Shown: piece by piece, positions 32,316-44,191 of the stretch
Position numbering within the stretch: the first letter of the stretch is position 1
How the letters are laid out: the number at the start of each line of letters is the position of its first letter
Origin: Sipunculus nudus
Lineage: Eukaryota > Annelida > Sipuncula > Golfingiida > Sipunculidae
Length of the DNA: 64,000 bases
Reading direction: 5' to 3'
Assembly: GCA_026874595.1 (NCBI GenBank)
Contig: CM049309.1
Location: 14,494,576 to 14,558,575 of the forward strand
Position numbers and translations under genes: made by a program
The notes under the pieces: model-generated
What the model saw: the letters and a program-made list of their open reading frames with translations, nothing else
What the model was told of the DNA's origin: nothing
The model's database searches: none

Positions 32316-35300
32316 TATGCACACATATAGTTTTACCTTATATATAAAGTATATAGATAATTAAATATATATATATTCATTGTACACCTTTACTGGCAGT
32401 AATGACAGTTATTTCAGTGTATTTTGCTGTTTTTTATTGTATTTGGTGTTTTTTGGTTTATTTTGGTGTTATATATTGAATTAATTATATATTTACTAAC
32501 CCTGTGCATATAAATGCCTGTACATCTTGCTCTTTTCATTAAATGTTGATTTCATAGTTAATAACTTAACCATAGTGTATCTGAAACTATTTGCAGTCAT
32601 ACCACCAGTCAAACCGCACCAAAAATACACTTGAAATACTCAAATATATATTTAATACCACAAACAAATGGAACTTAGATGTAGTAGATAATGATGATAA
32701 TGATCATTATCAAGAAAAACAACAGAGAGAGAAAGAACATGTTATTTATATCACAGAAGAAATAACAGAATGTTGTTTAGTAGGAGAGATAAAGGAAAAG
32801 AACTTTAATGTATCACTAAAAACCATAAATCCAGGAAAAAAATTCAAATCTGGGCAGGCCCAGTTTAAAATCAGTCCACCACAGGATTGTTAACTTGACC
32901 AGCCAAGATCAAAATTCTAATCTGGGCTGGCCCAGTTTAAAATCAGACCAGACCAGATTTAAATCCAAAAATCTTCACCACAATATTTGAATCTGGACTG
33001 GTCCAGATCAAAATTTTAATCTTGGCTGGCCTAGTTTAAAACTGGTCTGGCCCAGATTAGAATTTTGATCTGGGCTGTTCTAAATCAAAGTTTTGATCTG
33101 GGCTGGCCCAGTTTTAAATTGGGCCAGATTCTAAACAGGGCCTCGACATATATATATCTTTTTTCTAGGTGTCTGAAAGATCATAAAGTGGGTTTAATAT
33201 ATTTATATGCATATTATAAATATATATTATATATTTATAAGGTATATATATACATATATATATATATACAATTATATATGTGTGTGTGTTGTGTATTGAA
33301 CATATATACTGGTGGTATTGACTGGTATTTCAGTGTTATTGTATCCGCCAAAACAGAGTTTTGCGGATACTATGTTTTCAGCTGGACGCCGCCGCCGCCG
33401 CCGCGGCCGCGTAGGTGTCCGGAGAACTCCTCCGTAACCGCTGGGCGGAATTTTCCGAAACCCGGGATTATGTTCGGGTCACATGTGAACTGCTGCGCCC
33501 CGATTTTGTTTTGACCTCTGACCTTTCCTCTGCGCTCTGCGTCCGTTTGTGCGTCTGTTTCCACACATAAACCCACATATCTCGGGAACCGTTTGACCGA
33601 TCAGGAAAATTTTTTTGCACAAATGTAGCCCTCGGAGAGCTTTATAACATACACCAAAAATGGTGGCGCCACCTGCAACCATGTTTGCACAGTGTCCATC
33701 TGTTTGTCTGCCTTGGGTTAAAATCACTCATATCTCTGCAGTGACTTGACTAATTCACCTGAAATTCGGCATGCGCAAACATCCTGGATAGCTTTTCTGA
33801 TTTTATGACAGGTGGCGCCACCTACATTCACGTTTACGCTGCAGACATCCAAGCTCATATCTCGGGAACCGTTTGACCGATCAGGAAAATTCTTTTGCAC
33901 AAATGTAGCCCTTGGAGAGCTTTATAACATACACCAAAAATGGTGGCGCCACCTGCAACCATGTTTGCACAGTGTCCATCTGTTCGTCTGCCTTGGGTTA
34001 AAATCACTAATATCTCTGCAGTGACTTGACTAATTCACCTGAAATTTGGCATGCGTATACATCCTGGATAGCTTATCTGATTTTATGACAGGTGGCGCCA
34101 CCTACATTCACGTTTATGCTGCAGACATCCAAGCTCATATCTCGGGAACCGTTTGACCGATCAGGAAAATTCTTTTGCACAAATGTAGCCCTTGGAGAGC
34201 TTTATAACATGCACCAAAAATGGTGCCGCTACCTGCAACCATGTTTGCACAGTGTCCATCTGTTTGTCTGCCTTGGGTTAAAATCACTCATATCTCTACA
34301 GTGACTTGACTAATTCACCTGAAATTTGGCATGCGTATACATCCTGGATAGCTTTTCTGATTTTATGACAGGTGGCGCCACCTACATTCACGTTTACGCT
34401 GCAGACATCCAAGCTCATATCTCAGGAACCGTTTGACCGATCAGGAAAATTTTTTTGCACAAATGTAGCCCTTGGAGAGCTTTATAACATACACAAAAAA
34501 TGGTGGCGCCACCTGCAACCATGTTTGCACAGTGTCCAGCTGTTCGTCTGCCTTTGGTTAAAATCACTCATATCTCTGCAGTGGTTTGACTAATTCACCT
34601 GAAATTCGGCATGCTTATACATCCTGGATAGCTTTTCTGATTTTATGACAGGTGGCGCCACCTACAATCAAGTTTACGCTGCAGACATCCAAGCTCATAT
34701 CTAGGGAACCGTTTGACCGATTGGGCCAAAATTTTGCATGTGTATAGTTCTCACAAAGCTCTTTATCATACGCTAAACTGGTGGCGCCACCTGCAACCCT
34801 TTTTTGCACAGCGTCCATCTGTTTGTCTGCCAAGGGCAAAAATCACTCATATACAATATAGTGGTTTGACTTATCTGCCTTAAATTTTGCATATGTATAC
34901 AACTTGGACGGCTTTCTGGATTTTTTGGTAGGTAGCGCAACCTACATACACAATTTGGCTGCAGACATCCATGCTGATATGCAACACTTCACCCGTTCCA
35001 CTCTGATTTAGGCGGATACAAGTAGTCGCTTGTCGACTACCCGTATTCTAGTTTAAGTTTATTTCGACGCCAATTCAGTGTATTTTGGTGTTATTCCGGT
35101 GTATTTCAGTACTTTTCGGTGTATTTCGGTATTTAGTCCAGCCTGGAAAGTGACCTTGCCGGCAGTCAAGCCTACTGGCTAAACTGCGACAAATGAATGT
35201 ATGCTCTATTTCAGTGTTATACTCCTTACTTTCAATTATTATTTGGACAATTAGCTGAAAAAATAGTGCTGACTTACCAAATTAACTCTTTTGTTGGTCT

Positions 35301-38300
35301 ATAAGACTATATATGTAATAAGTATGTTGAGTACTGTTGAATAGGTAATAAAAGTGTAAATTTGTGATATTTACAGGGTAGTTTTATATAGATTTATGAT
35401 AAAAATTGTAATATTTACAGGATAGTTTATAGATTTTATGATAAAAATAAACCAGAAATGTGAATGTGTGTGCACAGACTGTTTATAGTTTACACTCAGG
35501 TGTGCTTGTGAGCAAACATTAATTAGTGTGTGAAAACAAATAACTCAGGATATGTCAGATAAATGGCCAAAAGATCAGCTAGTTACTTGATCAAAGGTAA
35601 AATCAAACAATCTTACACCACATGATGACCACACCCAATATAAACTGTTGAGCCTATTGTGTTGTGAGATGATGCAAGAAATAGCCACACCAGATGGCAT
35701 TTCTTTCAAAAAGACTGTCAAAGTATCTAATTTGGTAAGTCAACAAGTGCTATATTGCTCATTGTCAAAATAATAATGGAAAGTACAGAGTATCACACAG
35801 AAAGAGAGCATACAAAGTTACATTCATTTGCCGGCAGTTTAGCCAGCGGACTAGACTGTCGGCAAGGTCAATTTCCCCTGCTGGCTGTTTAGCCTGTGGA
35901 CTAAAACTGCTGGCACCGTGCAAGCTGTTTCCACTTCCCAAATTTTAATCAAACATTAAATCTGTAGTCACGACATTCATTCTTTCACAGGTGTGCCCAT
36001 TATGTTCTATCATTTTCACATATTGAACAGAAAAAGAAGAGCATTGTGTAATCATATGCAGTAACTGATGGGTGCCCCTAAAACTTAGGCTAAGTGGAAT
36101 GCGCAGTAATTGTGAAGTTTAGGGGCTTTTTATACAAGACCTATATTACCAATTGTTAACGCATTATTTCCAAATTTGTGTTGTTCTATAATAAGAAGAA
36201 ATGTATACTTATATAAAAATAAAGCATATATAGTTTAATAACCAATATATTTTACATATAATGACATAAATTGCTCCAATACAGCTTGTTTTCCTGGAAA
36301 TGTCATGCATAAAGTCATGGCGGAAGATCAAAATAAAGTCGTAGATGCTGTCGCGGGCCTGGCCCGCCTGTTTTACTCGGCAGACCAAGACATTCTGCTG
36401 CTGTAACCATGTACGATTAATCTTATGTTATTTCGTTTTGTCAGGATGGCCAAATTAAGGTTAACCCAAAGGAAATATTATTTCCTAAGGTATATTGTTA
36501 TTTTAGGGGATGAATTATAGAATGCTGGGCTTAAATACCTTTTATTAAAGTTGGGAATGATTTAATCGCTCTCACATAAATGTCCACACATCATATACTG
36601 GTGTTCGCACAATAATAAAGAAGTCCAAAGTAAGTTTGAATATTGTTAGAAAAACTATATACACGTTCTCCTCAAAGGAGGATCCAGCAAATGGCTGGAA
36701 CATGCTTATTCATATTTACATTTAATGTTATCCAGATTACCAATAGTTACAGGGGCACTCAAATACTCTAAATAAATAACAGTCAGCTGACTAATAAATA
36801 ATAGTCAGCTGACCAATAAATAATAAGTGCCTGGCTGTAATGAATTTACTAGCCCACTGATCAATCATTCTGCACCAGAGTACAACTATGAAAATATATA
36901 ACAGTGTACAGTGACACCTTCAGTAATAAAATAACCATTTTTATATGCACTATCAACATGGCTATATAGTCTGATATCCCATCAAGACCCCAATTCCAGT
37001 TTATAATATTAATAGTCAACAGCTTATACTTTTAGGTCTAATTTCTCGACCCACACCTCGTAGCACAACTTTCCTGGCCACAGGTGGCACAACTACTTTA
37101 CTGGCCACAATTACTTTTCGGTTACAGGTGGCACAACTTTTCGGGTCACAGGCTGTGGCACACTTTGGGTCACAAGTTGTGGCACAACCTGGGTCACAAT
37201 TTTTCAGGTCACAGGCTGTGGCACAACCTGGGTCACAGGCTGAAGCACAACATTTCAGGTCACAGTGGCCATATCTATGATATTAATAAGATTATTGTAA
37301 TATTTGTACTTCACTGGTTGAATGACCAAAGCCCTTTCAGAATATCTATACCCGGTTATTAAATACCAGAATGATCTGGCTCATGGTGTTACACCTGGTT
37401 GGTTAACGTCAGGAGCTGACTGGACCAGTCCCTGGTGCTTGAAGTTGCCTCCTTTTATAGGGTCAAGCCTGTGACCAAAACTGGTCACATACCACATGAT
37501 CCTGTGGACAAAAAAGAGGTTGCGTACTATAGTGATTGAAACTTAAAGAAAGCTATATATTTTACTATTAAATAGTGATAGCCTGTTATAACTAAGTATT
37601 TACTATTATCATTAAGAAACATGACAGCATTTAAGCAACAGTCGGGCCTTACAGAGGTTTAAATACATGCCCTGCACCCTGCGGTCAACAGCCAATCAGA
37701 GAACGCAAGGGTAAGCCCATATCACTACTCTGCAAATAGTTCCTAAATGTTGTCAACAAATGCCAGTCAGCTGATGTCTTGCAACACGGTTTTCCCAGGG
37801 ATTGAATGGCTATTAATGTACATGACTAATATCATATTACCAAAAGAAATAATCTATTAGGTCTATTTAATGCCTGATCATTAAGGTAAGAACAAAGAAC
37901 AATGTTTTCAGGGTTATTTTACTAAATCCCTCAATATTGCTCGAGCTGTGGAAATACCATGTGCTTACATGAGTTCATGCCACCCATCACACACATTACC
38001 TGGTTATACTACTCTGATCTGGTTAAATAATGATGATGCAAAAATTTATTACACTATAAAATAATTATGATTATGTATAGGATCCCTAATGATCACAATC
38101 ATGAACGCTACAGCGCATACAAGATACTGTGAAAAGACAACAATGCCAATGCTGTCAGTGACAGTTCTTTAACATCCGCCGTCACTGTGAACAGGTACTT
38201 GTGATTGACTGTATTATCAATACAATTAGTGATGACACAATTATTAATAGCTGTACCAGTAAAGCAGCAAAAATTCTTGGATTAACACATATACTGTAAC

Positions 38301-41300
38301 TAGTTATAGTTAAACCAATGAACACCCTAAATATTATATTATTTATTATATTAACACTAGGAACGGTTTCAAAAACCGTGACAATGCCAATAAAGTCAAC
38401 TTTTAAGCCACAATGTATCTCAAACAACACCACCTTTCATTATATAACCCTTTTTTTTTCTTAACCTATACATCTCCTCTATATTATAGATTATTACTTT
38501 CATTTATAATACACATTAAATATGGTAATATAGCTTATAGGCCTTTTATAAAAAAAGCCCTAAACTACACAATTGCCGAATGCACTATATATAAATTAAG
38601 GCATGCCTTATTTCCACTTTCTGGGAGTGGAAATATGGAATGCTTTTATTTATATATACCCACTCCGGATCCCCCTCTGTGATAAAGGGTGGTACACTAA
38701 GTATTATGGCAGTTGAAGTGACCAAAATTTGGTGTTCATTCTTTTCAACCATGAAGCAAGTCTAAATTATTGCTATTTTACAAAATCCTCTTCAAGCACT
38801 TCTATAGGAGCATTATGGACACAAAATTACGCATTAAGGTTCTTTAAACAGTTAAATTTTTCAGTTTTTATATCTGAATGTATTTTGTTTTAAATTTGCG
38901 TTAAACATATTATAATTAAAACATATATGATTTGCAGAGAAACATCTGACAGTTTAATTAAATTTGTATTTGCCAGCAAACACTTCCATAAATTAGTCCA
39001 ATAAGCTGAAGCGGGAGCTAGAATTGCACTAAAATAAGAACACACTTAAATTTGATGTGATAGTTCGGACGATTCTTGCCTGACACACAGTATTCTTGCC
39101 TGACACACAGTCATGTGGGCCTGGTAATCCCTCCTTGCATGGTCGCCTGAGTTGAGGCTTCTTCCAACCAGAATAATAGAGAAGTCATGCTGTCATGAGT
39201 GTTCATAGCAAGTGATTTCTCAAAAAAGACCCCGTCTCATTTATAGTGATTTGTAGAAACAACTGTGAAAATATGTAGCCTTTTAAGACACCCCTAGCCT
39301 TTCCTATTGGTCCAAAAATCAACTTGACCAAAGATCTTGGATAGTATTGTCATGTACCAGAAACAGATGGTGCCACCTGTTATTCTTTTACTTGTTTTCA
39401 TGCCGTTTAATACCCCATCATTGCCACTTAACAGTACTGAGAGCATTATAAGTCAAAAACTAATGGACAGATTTCTTTCATATTATCCATATACATAGAT
39501 ATGGGTTAGGCCCAAAAAAATTAAAGGTATGGTTCTCAGGCACCGCCCGCATCAATTTAAAACCACCGCATCAAAACTTTTTATTTTGATTTTCAATAAA
39601 AACATTCCAATTTTGAGCTGCTGCCGCTCCGACATTTCTTTCAAGAAGATAAAACCATACAATTTCTTTTGTTTTGAAGTGCTTTTACTTATTTAGCAAA
39701 ATAAAACTGTTATTTTCATGCTTTTCCCTTGTCATTTGACCTTTTTATCGAAACCATAACATTTAAAATAAAAAAAGCGCCCGCCCGCATTGATTTCTGA
39801 AAAAAAAATTGCCTGAGAACCATATCTTTTTTTTATTTTGGCCTTATGGGATGATTTTTATTTAAATTGGGCTCATGACCTTTCCTATGAGAGTAGCCTT
39901 GACCTTGAATATTGCCATTTATAGTGAAAATCACACAAAATCATTAATATCTCAATAAGGGATGTATTGATTGGTCCAAAAATCAACTTGACCGAAGATC
40001 TTGGATAGTGTTGTCATGTACCAGAAACTGGTAGCGCCACCTGTTATTATATAGACATGGGTTAGGGGATGATGTATTGAAATTGGGATCATGACCTTTT
40101 CTATGAGAGTGACATTTTCTATGAGTGTGGTCTGATATGAATTGTTGCTGAAGGTGGGGCGCCTATTCTTAAAAGGGGGGGGGGGATTAATTGTCTGGGG
40201 ATACTATGGCACCTGCGGTGCCAAGAAATATCTAGTTTTAAATTCCTTTTGTGGAATTCATTCAAGGACATATCATTTTTGTGCTGCAAGGTTATTGTTT
40301 CTATTCTCTTCTCCACCAGCAGCAAGACAAAAGTCTACTCTCTTTATTATTTTGTCATCATATGAATGGCAGACAATCAGTTGTAATAGAATGGTTTCAT
40401 AAATTATGATATGCATTTGGTGATTCATCACTTAGCTATATTTGCAAAATCTGTGCCTACATTCTAATTAAATTTATATTTAGTCAAGATGTATCAATAT
40501 GTGGATTAAACTTTCAGATGAGCATATTGCCAATGGGTTAGTTGCTTACCCAAGATCTAAAACTGCTGGAATAAACTTCCCAGTCACAATAAGTGTTGAA
40601 AATGTGGGTCAACCTGATTTCCATAACCACACAAAGTCACAGTCCACACTAATGTAGCAGTGACCTGTCAATCTGAAAAGAATGCCAGCCAAAACAATCA
40701 CTGAACAACTCAGGAAACAGACTAGCTAAGGCTTTAACTGAATAAGAGAATGGATTTGATTTTGGGATGTATCTCCCATATATATTTGTATTACCCAAAT
40801 GTATGACACCATCACTTTATTAGTGAAACACAGAATGTGTAAAACAATAAATAAAAGAACCATTCATATATTCCTAAGTAAAATAGTTTGTTTTAGGATA
40901 TTCTAAAGTCAACTGGTTGACTTCAGGATATCCCTGTGTCAACCATTGTTCTTTGGTATATTCCCCCCCAAAAAATTGATAATTAACAGCCAGTGCACTT
41001 AATAACTACCAGTTTTAAATGTCACTTTATTGTAATATAAGTATACCATAGATCTGTGAAACCAGCTAGATCCAGCTGTTTCCGTAATCATTTAATTTAG
41101 CACATTTGGCCATCAGACGGTTTGGGTACCACTGTGCATGTATCATGATGAGCAACACCCTGGGAGGACTGCGGAAGTCTTTTATTTAAAAGTTTTTTTC
41201 TTATTTGACTTACATAGTATTAGGATTAACTAAAAGTTTTCTCATCAAAAAGAGTACAGATGGCTTATATAATGCTTTAATTCCCCATTGAAGTTTAATT

Positions 41301-44129
41301 AGCCAGGGTAAAGGCACATGGTTCCCCAAGGCCTGCTGGTTCTGCAGTCATTCATTATAGCATGTTTTGCCAGTAGACAGGGCACCAGTTTGCATACATT
41401 CAAATTAGTGGAAACCTGGCCTCCAGGCAGTCTGAACATTGATGCAGGAGTTGTTTATTTATAGATTTTATTAATTGACCAAAGTTATATATAGCCTAAT
41501 TCATAGTACTGTCTGTCTTTAATATAATGTTTTGATGTCCCATTGAAATTTAATGAGTCAGGATAAAGGCGCAAGCTTCTCCTGTATTCAGTGATATGTC
41601 TAAAAATTAATTTCGTGGCCCTCCTGGACTTTGTCATGGGTATTTTAAAAGTTGTCCTAAACCCCCCAAAAAATGTCAGCTATCCTTATTGTGTAGTCAT
41701 GCTGTTTAACCAACGGTACAAAGTAATCAAAGCCAAGCGACACGCACAGTTGCAACTTGTTTAGTTTCCTATAGCTGCAGCCTTGCTTTTGAGGAAAGAA
41801 CTTTCTCATTTTGTGTTCCCCTATACCACCTGGCAAGGAAACATGGTGAGAATGTCCTCCGGCCAGTGGCAGCCATTAAGGTTGGTTTCAGACTTTCAGG
41901 TATATTTACTCCTGTAATGGTTTCTTCCAGGTATTTCAAAAACAAGTCGTATGGCCATAAGACTGCATGTGGCCACAAAACACGTATAAAAAATATATAT
42001 GGGAGACAATTATATATACCAATATAGGCATTGTAGCAACTCAAAATGTAAACAACGATACTTGGTGTTTATACGGCCCTCAGATGAATAATTCTGAAAG
42101 TAAATTAAGCATTAAAAACAAATTGTATTTTTTATCTGTACTGTATTTGTTATTACAGGAATCATGTAAAAGTTAAAAAGTAAGATCTCATGATTTCTAA
42201 AAAAAAGATCTCCCTTTGTAACTTGGTAATTAATAAGCACAAAAAAAATTCACTTATTTTAAAACCCAGCCTAATCCCTGATGCGGGCATGGACACTGCT
42301 ATAGAAGACAATAACATATAATTTATTAAACATATTATATATGGTACATGGAATTTCATATGCTCACAACAGGGATAAATAAAAATGTGGTTATTGTGCT
42401 TCTAGTGATATCTGCTGTTAAATACATTTAACATCTTTTTCCTGGTTTATATACCAATTTTTCTGTAAAATACTATAATAGTAGAACCAAATTTTGCTCA
42501 GCCCTGAAACATATGACACATGAGTACACGCATGATTAATCATTGTCACTCTCTGGCCAGGAAGCTGATAACCTCCAGTGACATGTATTATCATAACCTT
42601 CACATGGCAATAATGCTAACGTCAAATGACAATAATCAATATAATCATTATTTTGCATATGATCTAGATTTAAGGCACACTTTAAAGTGCGAACCATGTT
42701 GTACTAGCTTGTTCCACTTACAGCAACTTGAACTGCTGGTAAGTTTACATTGTATCAACGGTTGGTAAAGTGCGACCATGTTGTATTTACCTGATCCACT
42801 TAGACCAACTTGAACTGCTGGTAGGGCAGATTTGGCAATGAAGCAGTATAACAATAACACCCAAGTATGAAATAACTTAATATATAATTGACAGGAAGTA
42901 TTTGCTTCAGCTGTTTTATGTTCTCTGATTCCAAAATGAAATTCTGCAAAAGTATGAAATTGGTTAAGCTAGCATTGAAAAAAAATTGAAGTGGTAACCT
43001 CCACTTAAAATAGAAAATTTTAGGAAAAAGTTGTCTGTCCAGGGATTTAGATCCCAGTTACAGTCCCAGTTGCAGACAGCTGCAGTATTGAAGTGAAGCT
43101 GTAATAAGTTAATGAGGTGATCCATTGGAAACTTTGATTCAAGAGTAGGATCACCAGCAGTATTTCAAGATGTATTTGAGCATGATAGATCTCACATAGT
43201 TCATGAAAATTAAGTTACAACACAGAAGCAGTCAGAGCCTGCATAGCTACCTCCACCTTGTACAGTTCTGTCATGGTAATATGTACTTAACTGTATTTCA
43301 TATTGTACTTCACTGTTTACTGTATATTGTCCTGTCTGGGGCATATGTACTTCACTATCAAGGCCATATGTTCTTCACTACAGAGGCCATATGTACTTCA
43401 CCATTGAAGACATATGTACTTCACTGTCTAGCTCATATTGTACTTTACTGTTTATCTTGTTCAGTGCTATCAAGACCATTTGTACTTCACCATCGAAGGC
43501 ATATGTACTTCACTGTCTAGCTTATATTGAACTTGACTGTTTACCTTTTACCATCCTGTTGAGGCCATATGTACTTCACCATGGAGGCCATGTATGTACT
43601 TCACTGATTTACCTTGCACAGTCCTGAAGCAGCAGTCCTTGTGGAACGTTTCAGACTTGTTGCCCGGCCTTGTCAGTCCTGATCCCTTCACAGCAGTGGC
43701 AGAGGTAGTATATTGTGAAGTTCAGGGATTCACGGGCTTGTGAGCAACAGGAAAACCTTCCCTTTAAGGATAAAATTAAATTTGCGGCAAAAAAGGCAGT
43801 CCCACATACCAGTGAATGACTTGTCCTCAGTGGGGATAAACAGGAACCTTTCTAAAAATTGTGAAGGATATTTTAGGTTCAGACGTATTATGGTGATCGA
43901 GATTACCTCCATAATGTAATTGATTATTCCCTAGGTGTTGCTTTAACTTTCCTCAAAATGTTTTGAGTAAAGATGCCAACAGACAAACCAAAGGACCTGC
44001 CAAGCAATACAAAAACATAATACCCCCTGACAGAGATGTAGTAAAACAAAAATTAATAGAAAATAATGAAAAAAAATATGAGTTCAATACCATACATAGA
44101 ATATTACATACATACATACATACATACAC

Positions 44130-44191
<62 letters not shown>

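Larger units (their letters stand above)
31222..35187. mobile_element. Foldback-type element with family 1 copy B nested inside
   Basis: Left end 31222-31290 and right end 35121-35187 are imperfect inverted repeats of about 65 bp sharing GGCTGGACTAAATACC and a CCGGCAGTTTA block that is itself palindromic. Inside are runs of CACTGAAATACACC-like units (32140-32235), their inverted counterpart (32410-32470 and 35075-35120), an AT microsatellite and a block of CTGGGCTGGCCCAG palindromes. Related palindromes stand alone at about 31147 and 35829-35916. No transposase frame is seen. Confidence 0.45.

Noticed and set aside
32591-32893. 100-codon frame in mucolipin intron 1
   Set aside because: It has no ATG at its start, low-complexity acidic composition, and lies in the foldback element.
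33812-34593. Recurring 70-codon frames in family 1 units, and the - strand frames beginning MGLCVETDAQ
   Set aside because: They start at GTG or lie antisense within 280-bp tandem units, identical in every copy, and end at unit boundaries.
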